From assembly GCA_022792755.1 (NCBI GenBank), contig JAAWBP010000007.1, positions 1-15,398 of the forward strand: a DNA stretch of 15,398 bases, read 5' to 3'. Made by a program: the position numbers and the translations under genes. Every line of letters begins with the position of its first letter. Positions within the stretch are counted from its first letter, which is position 1. Of the stretch, positions 6,608 through 14,094 are shown piece by piece. The notes beneath the pieces are model-generated. The model was not told the DNA's origin and did no database searches. It saw nothing but the letters and a program-made list of their open reading frames with translations. The DNA is from Oscillospiraceae bacterium. GTDB taxonomy: Bacteria > Bacillota > Clostridia > Oscillospirales > Ruminococcaceae.

Positions 6608-8818
6608 ATGACGGAAAAACAGCTGTTGGATCTGCTGCACGAGATGACGCTGAAGGAAAAGGTGGATCAGATGCTCCAGATCACGGGGAGCTTTTACCAG
6701 AAAGACGCCAACGAGGTGCTGACCGGCCCCGAAAACAAGCTGGGGCTGACGGCGGAGGATCTCCGGTATGCCGGGTCGATCCTCGGGACAGCGGGGGCCG
6801 AACGGTTAAAGAAAATTCAGGAGCGGTACCTCGAAACCCAGCCGCACAAAATCCCGATGCTCTTTATGATGGACATCATCCACGGGATGAAAACCGTTTT
6901 CCCGATCCCGCTGGCGCAGGGGGCATCCTTCAACCCGGCGCTTTCCAAGGAATGCGCTGCGGCAGCTGCAAAGGAAGCGGCGGTCTCCGGGCTGCACGTG
7001 ACCTTTGCACCGATGGCAGACCTGGTGCGCGACCCGCGGTGGGGCCGGGTGATGGAATCGACCGGGGAAGACCCTTACCTCAACAGCCTCTTTGCCCGGG
7101 CAATGGTAGAAGGCTTCCAGGGGGACGACCCGAAGGAACCCTACCGGATCGCGGCCTGCGTCAAGCACTTCGCGGCCTACGGCGCGGCGGAGGCGGGGCG
7201 GGATTACAACACGGCCGAGCTGTCCGAGCACACGCTGTGGGAATCCTACCTGCCGGCCTACCGGGCGGGGATCGAGGCGGGCGCCGCGCTGGTGATGACC
7301 TCCTTCAACACGGTAAACGGGATCCCCGCCAGCACCAACCGGTGGCTGATGCGGGACATCCTGCGGGATGAGCTGGGCTTTGACGGGGTGCTGATCTCCG
7401 ACTTTTCGGCGATCTACGAAACCATCACCCACGGCCACGCCAAAGACAAGGCGGACGCCGCCCAAAAAGCGCTGGATGCAGGGGTGGACATCGACATGAT
7501 GTCCGACGTTTACTCCTCGAACCTGTGCAGGCTGGTCGAAGAGGGAGCGGTGGAAGAAGCGCTGGTCGACGAAGCCGTCCTGCGGATTCTGCGGCTGAAA
7601 AACCGGCTCGGGCTCTTTGAGAATCCCTACAAAGACGCAGACCCAGAAGGGGAGAAACGGTACATCCTCTGCGCCGAGCACCGCGCACTCGCCCGGCGGG
7701 CGGCGACGGAATCCGCCGTCCTGCTGAAAAACGACGGGCTCCTCCCCCTCGCGCCGAAATCATCGGTCGCCCTGATCGGCCCGTATCTCCGCAGCCGCGG
7801 GATGATCAGCAGCTGGGCAATCGCAGGGGAATTGTCGGACTGCGTGACGGTCGAGGAAGCGGCGAAATCTGTTTTCGATCCGAGGAATACCTATTATGCC
7901 GACGGATGCCCGATGGTTTCTGAGGGAACCGCCTTCGCCGGATTCCGGGAGGAGACACCCTGCGCCGTTTCGGAGGAAAAACAGGGGGAGATGCTGCGAG
8001 AGGCGCTGGATGCCGCGAAACAGGCGGAGACCGTCGTCCTGCTGCTGGGGGAGCACTATCTCCAGAGCGGGGAGGCCGCCAGCCGGGCGATGATCGAGCT
8101 GCCGGAGGTTCAGATGGAGCTGTTCCGGGAGGTTTACAAGGTCAATCAAAATATCGCCGTCGCCCTCTTTGGCGGCCGGCCGCTGGATCTCCGTGAAATC
8201 AGCCGGAAGGCAAAGGCGGTGCTCGAGGCCTGGCTCCCGGGGACCGAGGGTGGAAACGCCGTGATAGACCTGTTGTCCGGGAAGGCGAACCCGTCGGGAA
8301 AGCTTTCGATGAGCTTCCCTTACTGCGTGGGCCAGGTGCCGGTTCACTACAACATGGATTCCACCGGCCGTCCCTGGATTCCAGGAGGGCAGGATCGCTG
8401 CCGCTCCCGGTATCTGGATATCCCAAACGAGCCGCTCTACCCCTTTGGGTACGGCCTCAGCTATACGGAGTTCACAGTCTCTCCGGTTGTCTTGGACCGT
8501 GACGTCCTGACCAAGGACACCCCCCTCACCGCCTCGGTTCTGGTCAAGAACACCGGAACGGTTCCGGGGGTGGAGGCCGTACAGCTTTACATCCGGGACG
8601 AGTACGCCAGCGTCGTCCGGCCCATAAAGGAGCTCAAGGGGTTCCAAAAAGTCCGCCTCGCCCCCGGGGAGGAGCGGGAAATCCGCTTCACCATCGACGA
8701 GCCGATGCTCCGCTTCCACACAGCGGATAATGGCTTTTCGAGTGAGACAGGGCGCTTTACCCTCTATGTCGGACAGGACAGCGCAACCGAAAATAGCACC
8801 TGTTTTGAACTTGCCTGA
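6608..8818 (+). CDS. GH3 beta-glycosidase (beta-glucosidase or beta-xylosidase)
   Basis: Retaining exo-beta-glycosidase. The 736-residue protein shows the full three-domain GH3 plan. The TIM barrel has MDIIHGMKTVFPIPLAQGASFNP, RDPRWGRVMESTGEDPYL (from residue 141), KHFAAYG (K186) and GFDGVLISDFSAI with the presumed nucleophile D265. The alpha/beta sandwich includes VVLLLGEHYLQSGEAASR and ISRKAKAVLEAWLPGTEGGNAV. A C-terminal fibronectin III-like domain (about 635-730) contains VLVKNTGTVPGVEAVQLYI and VRPIKELKGFQKVRLAPGE. YPFGYGLSYTEF just before it is typical of BglX-like enzymes. There is no signal peptide. The ATG at 6608 follows GGGAGGA with a 7-base gap. Beside GH120 and GH29, it may act on the same oligosaccharides. 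Glucosidase versus xylosidase specificity cannot be told from the sequence. Confidence 0.93.
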   Translation: MTEKQLLDLLHEMTLKEKVDQMLQITGSFYQKDANEVLTGPENKLGLTAEDLRYAGSILGTAGAERLKKIQERYLETQPHKIPMLFMMDIIHGMKTVFPIPLAQGASFNPALSKECAAAAAKEAAVSGLHVTFAPMADLVRDPRWGRVMESTGEDPYLNSLFARAMVEGFQGDDPKEPYRIAACVKHFAAYGAAEAGRDYNTAELSEHTLWESYLPAYRAGIEAGAALVMTSFNTVNGIPASTNRWLMRDILRDELGFDGVLISDFSAIYETITHGHAKDKADAAQKALDAGVDIDMMSDVYSSNLCRLVEEGAVEEALVDEAVLRILRLKNRLGLFENPYKDADPEGEKRYILCAEHRALARRAATESAVLLKNDGLLPLAPKSSVALIGPYLRSRGMISSWAIAGELSDCVTVEEAAKSVFDPRNTYYADGCPMVSEGTAFAGFREETPCAVSEEKQGEMLREALDAAKQAETVVLLLGEHYLQSGEAASRAMIELPEVQMELFREVYKVNQNIAVALFGGRPLDLREISRKAKAVLEAWLPGTEGGNAVIDLLSGKANPSGKLSMSFPYCVGQVPVHYNMDSTGRPWIPGGQDRCRSRYLDIPNEPLYPFGYGLSYTEFTVSPVVLDRDVLTKDTPLTASVLVKNTGTVPGVEAVQLYIRDEYASVVRPIKELKGFQKVRLAPGEEREIRFTIDEPMLRFHTADNGFSSETGRFTLYVGQDSATENSTCFELA

Positions 8819-8831
8819 CCGCTGTAGAAAC

Positions 8832-8872
8832 AAAAATCTCCAGCCGCTTCATCCAGTGGCTGGAGATTTTTT
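8832..8872. terminator. Bidirectional terminator between GH3 and the small membrane protein gene
   Basis: A 14-bp perfect stem, AAAAATCTCCAGCC and its complement, encloses a 12-base loop, with T-runs in both directions. It serves the GH3 gene on the plus strand and the convergent small membrane protein gene, whose stop is at 8893, on the minus strand. Confidence 0.92.
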
Positions 8873-8892
8873 GCGAAAAGAGAGCGCAGCTT

Positions 8893-9216
8893 TTAATCCT
8901 CCGCGTTTTCCAGGGGCCTTTCCCCTTCCCCCTGCGGCGCGGCGGCACGGGACCGCTCGATCCGGACATTGCGGTAGTAAAGGACGGTATCGGCCGCAAC
9001 CATCAGCAGGTTGAGGATATAGAGAATCAGCACGATATCGGGCGAATAGATGAGCTTGTTGATGATCCCGGCGACATACCCCAGCAACACGGCGTAGAGA
9101 AAGACGACGCTTTTGCTTCCGACCTTCCGGCTGGTGTAGGATTTGTAGATCGAAATCGGCCAGGAAACGCCGAAGCAGAGGAGCATGATTGCTTCAAAGA
9201 TTTTAAATTCAGCCAA
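8893..9216 (-). CDS. Small SemiSWEET/PQ-loop-like membrane protein
   Basis: A 107-residue protein with three hydrophobic segments (about 8-24, 36-54 and 60-79) and a charged, probably cytoplasmic tail rich in Arg, Glu and Pro. SWPISIYKSYTSRKVGSKS after the first segment resembles the PQ-loop layout (Pro in the helix, then a short basic loop ending KS) of SemiSWEET sugar transporters. The closing LNLLMVAADTVLYYRN also fits small three-helix transporters. SemiSWEETs work as dimers moving sugars; function here is not established. Start is a TTG at 9216 with AGGAAG 7 bases upstream; the first in-frame ATG would cut into the first membrane helix. It has its own strong extended -10 promoter and diverges from the AEC transporter gene. 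Confidence 0.72.
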   Translation of the reverse strand: MAEFKIFEAIMLLCFGVSWPISIYKSYTSRKVGSKSVVFLYAVLLGYVAGIINKLIYSPDIVLILYILNLLMVAADTVLYYRNVRIERSRAAAPQGEGERPLENAED

Positions 9217-9275
9217 AAGAGTTCTTCCTTTCTGTTTTTTGTTCGGGATTGATTTGCTGTAAATGCTCTGCGGGT

Positions 9276-9304
9276 ATTATACCAGCGTACTCCCTTTTTG
9301 ACAA
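9276..9304 (-). promoter_or_regulatory. Strong extended -10 promoter of the small membrane protein gene
   Basis: The minus strand reads TTGTCA (9304-9299), a 17-base spacer ending in TGG, then a perfect TATAAT (9281-9276). The TG before the -10 makes an extended -10 element. Confidence 0.85.
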
Positions 9305-9342
9305 GGAGGGCCCGCCTGCTGCTTTGGTGACACAGCCCTCGT

Positions 9343-9371
9343 TTGACAGCGCCTTTTTGAACTACTATAAT
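9343..9371 (+). promoter_or_regulatory. Perfect-consensus sigma-A promoter of the AEC transporter gene
   Basis: TTGACA (9343-9348), exactly 17 bases, TATAAT (9366-9371). All 12 consensus positions match. Transcription should start near 9378, about 50 bases before the ATG at 9431. Confidence 0.92.
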
Positions 9372-9430
9372 TGAAGAATGCACTACACTTTCAAACAACC
9401 TTCTAATCTTCTTTGAAAAGGATCGATGAC

Positions 9431-10372
9431 ATGGACAGCTTCATCTTCTCATTTAACGTCGTTTTCCCCCTCTTCCTCCTGATCTCGCTGGGCTACTTCC
9501 TCGCGAGGATCAAACTTGTAAATTCCGGATTTGTCAAAACCGCGAACAATGTCTGTTTCAAGGTTTTTCTGCCGATCCTCCTTTTTATGAACATCTACCA
9601 GGCGGATTTTTCGACCACCTTCGATTCACAGTTTATCCTCCTGCTGCTGGGGTTTGTCGGGGTACAGATCCTCCTGCTCTTCTTGACCGTCCCGTTTTTA
9701 GTCAGGCAGAACGCCCGCCGGGGCGTCGTCATCCAGGCGCTTTTCCGGGGGAACTTCCTGATCTTCGGCGTCCCGATCTGCCAGACCATGTTCGGGGATG
9801 AAGGCGGCGCCCTCGCGGCGGTTGCGGCGGCCTTTCTCGTCCCGCTCTACAACCTTTTGGCGGTCGTCGTCCTCTCGGTGTATGACACTGAGAAAAAGGT
9901 GAGCATTAAACAGACCCTCTTTAAGATCGTCACCAACCCTCTGATCATTGGGGCGGCGCTGGGCCTGGTCTTTTCGGGCTTTAAAATCCCAATGCCGGAG
10001 TACCTTTTCACTCCCCTCAAACAGCTCGGCTCGATTGCGACCCCTTTCGCCCTGATGCTGCTCGGCTGCGACTTCAGCTTCCGGGGCGCTTTCCGCAACC
10101 TGAAATATGTCCTCACCGTTTCGGTTTGCCGGCTGATCGCCGCCCCTGTTGCAGTGATTTCGATTGCAGCGGCAATGGGGATCCGGGATGCGCAGCTGGC
10201 GGTGCTGATGGTCGCCTTCGGCGCGCCGGTGGCGGTTTCGAGCTACACGATGGCCTGCAATGCAAACGCGGATGCGGAGCTCGCAGGGCAGCTGGTGGTG
10301 GCAACCTCCCTGTTCTCGATCTTTACGATGTTCGGGCTGGTCTACATCACCAAGATGCTGGGATTCATTTAG
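9431..10372 (+). CDS. AEC (auxin efflux carrier) family transporter
   Basis: Integral membrane secondary transporter of the AEC family; bacterial members export or exchange organic acids such as malate or other small metabolites. The 313-residue product is the usual length, with about ten hydrophobic segments in two five-helix halves. Family features include GYFLARIKLV near the start, FKVFLPILLFMNIY, RGNFLIFGVPICQTMFGDEGGALAAVAAAFLVPLYNLLAV, NPLIIGAALGLVF, TPLKQLGSIATPFALMLLGCDFSF and AFGAPVAVSSYTMACNANADAELAGQLV. The ATG at 9431 follows AAAAGG with a 9-base gap; an in-frame TTG at 9413 overlaps that ribosome site and is rejected. It has a perfect-consensus promoter and is probably single-gene. 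Substrate is unknown; the neighbouring hydrolases do not point to one. Confidence 0.92.
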   Translation: MDSFIFSFNVVFPLFLLISLGYFLARIKLVNSGFVKTANNVCFKVFLPILLFMNIYQADFSTTFDSQFILLLLGFVGVQILLLFLTVPFLVRQNARRGVVIQALFRGNFLIFGVPICQTMFGDEGGALAAVAAAFLVPLYNLLAVVVLSVYDTEKKVSIKQTLFKIVTNPLIIGAALGLVFSGFKIPMPEYLFTPLKQLGSIATPFALMLLGCDFSFRGAFRNLKYVLTVSVCRLIAAPVAVISIAAAMGIRDAQLAVLMVAFGAPVAVSSYTMACNANADAELAGQLVVATSLFSIFTMFGLVYITKMLGFI

Positions 10373-10383
10373 CCCGTGACCGG

Positions 10384-10401
10384 GGCGGGGAACCCCCCGC
10401 C
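10384..10401 (+). terminator. Possible weak terminator after the AEC transporter gene
   Basis: GGCGGGG pairs with CCCCGCC across a 4-base loop just after the stop codon, followed by AGTATTTTG. The stem is strong, but the U-tail is interrupted. Confidence 0.45.
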
Positions 10402-10575
10402 AGTATTTTGCACACCAACGTTCTTCTGGTTTTCAAGTTTTCGTCCTGCGAGGTACATTTATCAATAGGCTAACGTATTGCGCGGGTTACGGACTTGTCG
10501 GTCTGTCCTGCCCGGGTATTGCGATTGACAGCGGTACCCCATTCTGATTTCAGCATGTATTTGGAGGTCTGCACC

Positions 10576-11400
10576 ATGCCGTTTTTGATCCTCATCCCAC
10601 TTGCCGCTCTGATCCTGGCAAGCGGTATTTATCTCTCACTGATCGCGTCCCGCCCGGCGAAGGAGTGGCGGCTGGCGCCTTTCCTCCGCTTCGACTACGC
10701 CCATCGGGGGCTTTACACCCCGGATCAGGCTGTCCCGGAGAATTCCCTCCCCGCCTTCCGCCGCGCGGCCGAGCACGGCTATGGGGCCGAGCTGGACGTC
10801 CAGCTTTCGGCCGACGGGCAGGTGGTGGTCTTCCACGACGATGATTTAAAGCGGATGTGCGGCCTGGACAAGCCGGTGAACGCCCTGACCTACGGCGAAC
10901 TCAAAAAGCTGCCGCTGGGGGAAAGCGGGGAACGGATCCCCCTCTTTTCCGAGGTGTTAAAGACGGTCGGCGGCGCGGTTCCCCTGATCGTCGAGCTGAA
11001 ATCGGGGAAGCAAAACGCCGAGCTCTGCCGGAAAACGTGGGAACTCCTGCGGGAATACGAAGGGCCGTTCTGCATCGAATCCTTCGACCCGCGGATCGTC
11101 CGCTGGTTTAAAAAGAACGCCAAAAATGTGGTGCGGGGGCAGCTTTCGGACCAGTACCGGAATGCGCCGTCCGTCCCTCCTTTGCTGCGGTTTCTCCTGC
11201 GGAACCTCTGCGGGAATTTCTTAGCGAAGCCGCACTTCATCGCCTACCGCTGCGACGAGGCGGACAGCTGTCTCAACTTCAAGCTCTGCAAAAAGTGGTT
11301 CCACCTTCTCACAGTGGCCTGGACGGTTCGGGACAAAGCAGAGCTCGAGATGGCGCGGAAGCAGTTCCATCTGGTGATCTTCGAGCATTTCCTCCCCTGA
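10576..11400 (+). CDS. Glycerophosphodiester phosphodiesterase, membrane-anchored
   Basis: Hydrolyses glycerophosphodiesters, the deacylation products of phospholipids, to glycerol-3-phosphate and an alcohol. The 274-residue protein starts with one membrane helix (residues 3-25), then the GDPD TIM barrel. AHRG gives catalytic H43, PENS gives E55, ELDVQLSADG supplies metal ligands E72 and D74, and FHDD gives the second catalytic H87. LIVELKSG and FCIESFDP follow in the expected order. The helix probably tethers the catalytic domain to the membrane. The ATG at 10576 follows GGAGGT with a 7-base gap; the frame is open further upstream to 10495, but that part has no ribosome site and is not family-like. 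I found no convincing promoter in the 200 bp upstream and no terminator after the stop. Confidence 0.92.
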   Translation: MPFLILIPLAALILASGIYLSLIASRPAKEWRLAPFLRFDYAHRGLYTPDQAVPENSLPAFRRAAEHGYGAELDVQLSADGQVVVFHDDDLKRMCGLDKPVNALTYGELKKLPLGESGERIPLFSEVLKTVGGAVPLIVELKSGKQNAELCRKTWELLREYEGPFCIESFDPRIVRWFKKNAKNVVRGQLSDQYRNAPSVPPLLRFLLRNLCGNFLAKPHFIAYRCDEADSCLNFKLCKKWFHLLTVAWTVRDKAELEMARKQFHLVIFEHFLP

Positions 11401-11636
11401 AAAGGCAACCGCCTCTCCGTTGCAGGAAGATGTTTCCGGTATCCTCACGCCGAAACAGGTCGAAATATAAAATAGAACGACCACAGGGATCATAACCGGA
11501 ACGGCGTCTCCCGCTCTTGCGAAGGGTGGGCGCTCTTTCAGAACCGGCGGAGGAATTGCCTTTGCTGATTCGGAGCCGCCCCTCCCTGCCCTCTTGGCGG
11601 AACGGCGCCCCCGGCAGAAGTTTAGGAGGAATCAAG
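11401..11636 (+). other. Intergenic spacer with at most a weak -10-like element
   Basis: Apart from TATAAA at 11466-11471, which lacks a good -35, I see no promoter, terminator or conserved RNA in these 236 bases. Open frames crossing it on either strand lack ribosome sites and family-like sequence. The next gene may be read through from the phosphodiesterase gene. Confidence 0.4.
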
Positions 11637-11897
11637 ATGGAAACGATCGAACTGCGCCGCCGGGTCTCATCAGCGCACAGAAAGCAGGGGACGGAAATCA
11701 TCTACGAGCTGGTGTACGACAACGGGCATTACGGAATTGAATGCTACACCCCCAATCATATGGACAGGAGCTATTGTTATTATCACAGCATCTCGGACGA
11801 CCTTCAATCCGTTCAGAAGCTGTTCCGTCTGTTATACCAGAAAGGCGTCCGCCCGCTCCACCTGGCGGACGTGATTGAAGATTATTATGCCTGTTGA
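11637..11897 (+). CDS. DUF6514-like small protein of unknown function
   Basis: An 86-residue soluble protein with no signal or membrane segment. The pattern RRVSSAHRKQGTEIIYELVYDNGHYGIECYT, then HSISDDLQSVQKLFRLLYQKGVRPLHLADVIEDYY, matches what I recall of DUF6514, a short family in Clostridia whose members end in a leucine-rich stretch and V.P.HL.DVVEDF. The first half looks like a beta-hairpin and the last 40 residues helical. The ATG at 11637 follows a strong AGGAGGA with a 6-base gap; the frame is open back to 11517, but the extension lies upstream of that ribosome site. The role is unknown, and neighbours give no clue. Confidence 0.78.
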   Translation: METIELRRRVSSAHRKQGTEIIYELVYDNGHYGIECYTPNHMDRSYCYYHSISDDLQSVQKLFRLLYQKGVRPLHLADVIEDYYAC

Positions 11898-11976
11898 CCG
11901 TTTGAGGGCAGCCGCCGAAAAGGAAGATGCACACCCGTTTCACCCCCAGCTGAAATCAATCTGAAGGAGCCTTCCC

Positions 11977-12648
11977 ATGCCGTTTGAATTATTGCCGAAG
12001 GGCACCTTGCTCCACCTTGTCAACGACTCATTTTTGGACGACCGGATGCTCCGGAAGGAATCTCCCGCGGCGCTCTATCCGGAGGCGTTCCGGGACAGCA
12101 TCACTTTGCAGGCCGCTGTTTCCGGCGCCTGCGCGCCCCCGGATCCCAGCCCGTCCGTCATCTGTATCAGGCGGGAGGATGAGAAGAGCCTCTCCCTCCT
12201 CGCCGACGCCTTTGAGACGATCTTTGTCTCTGAAAACGAAGCGGGCTGTCTCCGCCTGGAGCTGCACGACCTTCGTCAAAGCGCGGCCGATTCCTTCCGC
12301 GCCTTTGCCGAAACCGGGGAGGCCGACCCCTTCATCCGCCATTTCACCCTTGAGCGAACCGCATTCGCAGGGGATTCCATCGATTTGGGAATCTACCGGT
12401 ATGTTGGGGAAAAGGACTGTTCCGCAGAAAGCCGCCGCGTATCCGCCCCCTACCTCGATTTTTTAAAGACGACCTTTCGTTTTAACTGCGAATACGGCAT
12501 CTCTGTGAGCGGATACGCGCTGGAGGAGCTCTCCCGCGACCCCTACCTGCGTGTTTTGGCAGAGCAGTTTGACCACCTCTACCTGATGGCTTACCCTGCC
12601 GGAAGTCCCGAAGCCGGCGTCCACAAAAAAATCATCAAGCTGTCTTGA
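11977..12648 (+). CDS. Unrecognised 223-residue hypothetical protein
   Basis: I do not recognise this protein. It is soluble by eye: no signal peptide, no membrane segment, mildly acidic, with scattered cysteines. It begins MPFELLPKGTLLHLVNDSFLDDRML and contains AETGEADPFIRHFTLERTAF, LDFLKTTFRFNCEYGISVSG and a basic end, HKKIIKLS. Evidence for coding is an ATG at 11977 preceded by GAAGGAG with a 7-base gap, a frame filling the space between two real genes, and third-position GC like its neighbours. A 160-residue frame overlaps it at 11984-12466 but is Arg/Pro/Ser-rich in the manner of shadow frames. The -35 element of the next gene overlaps its stop codon. Confidence 0.72.
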   Translation: MPFELLPKGTLLHLVNDSFLDDRMLRKESPAALYPEAFRDSITLQAAVSGACAPPDPSPSVICIRREDEKSLSLLADAFETIFVSENEAGCLRLELHDLRQSAADSFRAFAETGEADPFIRHFTLERTAFAGDSIDLGIYRYVGEKDCSAESRRVSAPYLDFLKTTFRFNCEYGISVSGYALEELSRDPYLRVLAEQFDHLYLMAYPAGSPEAGVHKKIIKLS

Positions 12649-12673
12649 ACCCTGAACGCCCGCGTGCTATGAT
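12645..12673 (+). promoter_or_regulatory. Sigma-A promoter of the lipoprotein gene
   Basis: TTGAAC (12645-12650), 17-base spacer, TATGAT (12668-12673). The -35 overlaps the stop codon of the preceding gene. The leader to the ATG at 12706 is only about 25 bases. Confidence 0.72.
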
Positions 12674-12705
12674 AAAATAAAGAAACAACATCGGGAGAGA
12701 GGACA

Positions 12706-13974
12706 ATGAAGCAAATCAAGACCATCCAAAGGCTCACGGCAGCCGTTCTGGCTGCCGCGCTGATCTTCCCGCTGACAAGCTGTGATCCCGGGGTGACGGA
12801 GTTGGAAGCTCCGGCCGGGGTAACAGCATCCGCCGACGGGCTCCATTCCGTCAAGGTCAGCTGGACGGAGGCAGAAGACGCGACGGCCTATGCTGTATCG
12901 ATCGCCGAACCGGGAGAAGAGGTATCTGCCGGAAGCAGCTCCTCCAATGAGGATTCAGCCTCTGAGCCTTCCAGCGAAGCTTCCGGCGCCGGTTCAGACA
13001 GTGAGGCCGCGAAGCCGCCGGATCCGAACTCGTATAAAGAGGTTGAGACGACTGAAACGGTCTTTGACGGATTGAAAGCGGACACGGACTATCGGGTCAC
13101 TGTGACCGCCGTCTACCAGGACGACAGCAGGCGGGTCGAATCGGAGCCGTCCGCTCCGGTAAGCGTCCGCACCGGGGTACCGAAGGCCGGCACGGCGGAA
13201 GGGCTTACGGCCGCCGCCGATGGAGAAACCCAGATCGCGGTCACATGGCAGCCCTATTCCCCGGGGGAAACCAACGCCGACGGATCGGCCGCGAAGGTTG
13301 CCTACACCCTTTACACGGCGGACAGCGAAGACGGGGAATACACTGCCGCCGCGGAACGGACAGAGGAGACGTCCTATACCCATTCCGGGCTGTCCGGGTC
13401 GACTACCAAGTACTACAAGGTTGAAACCGTCATAACGGTCGACGGGAAGGACTATACGGGGGAGAAAACCCCTGCGGCCAGTGCGACTACGGATGCGCCG
13501 CCTCCGCCCCCCGAGCCTGAACCGGCGCCGAGCCAGCCTGTACAGAGCCAGCAGCCCTCTTCGAATGGCGGCGGTTCAGGCTCAGGTCAGCAGAACGGCG
13601 GCTCTGCCGCGTCCAAAAAGGAGCAGGCGCGGGCAGTCGCCCAGCAGATCGCCGACAGCATCGGCCCCGGGACAGACCTTGAACGGGTGTCCAAGGCTGC
13701 GGTAATTGTAAGCGGCTACTGTGCAAAGGCGACCTACACGACCTCCGGGCCGGACTACTGCGAGGCCTATGGGGTCTTTATCAAGGGGGAATACTCCTGC
13801 GCGGGCGCGACCAGGGCGCTGGGGATGGTACTCACCTGTATGGGCTATAAGTGGCAGCATGTAAACGAAAACCAGTGGACGCATCAATGGTGTGTCCTCG
13901 AAATGGACGGACAGCCCGGATATGCCGACGGCCAAGTCGGCTGGGCCGACTACGGTACTCATCCCGTCGCATAA
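12706..13974 (+). CDS. Fibronectin III / transglutaminase-like lipoprotein
   Basis: Surface lipoprotein of 422 residues. A basic, hydrophobic signal ends in the lipobox LTSC, with C26 as lipidation site. Two fibronectin III domains follow (about 33-155 and 163-265); the first is split by an acidic Ser/Glu-rich insert (about 70-108). A Pro/Gly/Gln-rich linker (about 267-302) leads to a transglutaminase-like papain-fold domain. There YSCAGATRAL gives the presumed nucleophile C365, THQWCVLEMDG gives H393, and YADGQVGWADYG gives D408, 15 residues after the His as in related proteins. Family members of this kind may act as cysteine proteases, amidases or cross-linkers; the activity here is unknown. 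It is likely anchored on the outer face of the membrane, with the linker reaching through the wall. It has its own promoter, and a strong terminator follows. Confidence 0.88.
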   Translation: MKQIKTIQRLTAAVLAAALIFPLTSCDPGVTELEAPAGVTASADGLHSVKVSWTEAEDATAYAVSIAEPGEEVSAGSSSSNEDSASEPSSEASGAGSDSEAAKPPDPNSYKEVETTETVFDGLKADTDYRVTVTAVYQDDSRRVESEPSAPVSVRTGVPKAGTAEGLTAAADGETQIAVTWQPYSPGETNADGSAAKVAYTLYTADSEDGEYTAAAERTEETSYTHSGLSGSTTKYYKVETVITVDGKDYTGEKTPAASATTDAPPPPPEPEPAPSQPVQSQQPSSNGGGSGSGQQNGGSAASKKEQARAVAQQIADSIGPGTDLERVSKAAVIVSGYCAKATYTTSGPDYCEAYGVFIKGEYSCAGATRALGMVLTCMGYKWQHVNENQWTHQWCVLEMDGQPGYADGQVGWADYGTHPVA

Positions 13975-14012
13975 AAGGGGCACGTCATTACAGAAAACAG
14001 TCTTTCGAAGAT

Positions 14013-14050
14013 AAAAAGGCCGGGCTTCCAGATGAAGTTCCGGCCTTTTT
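14013..14050. terminator. Strong bidirectional terminator after the lipoprotein gene
   Basis: AAAAAGGCCGG pairs with CCGGCCTTTTT; an inner CTTC/GAAG extends the stem. T-runs on both strands suit the lipoprotein gene and the convergent SLOG gene. Confidence 0.92.
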
Positions 14051-14067
14051 ATGGGAATCTTCCCCCC

Positions 14068-14088
14068 GCCGGCTCTGCACCAGCCGGC
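14068..14088. repeat. Small inverted repeat between the terminator and the SLOG gene end
   Basis: GCCGGCT and AGCCGGC flank a 7-base loop, 7 bases past the minus-strand stop codon. There is no U-tail in either direction, so it is probably an accessory stem (RNA 3' protection or pausing) rather than a terminator. Confidence 0.5.
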
Positions 14089-14094
14089 AAGGGA

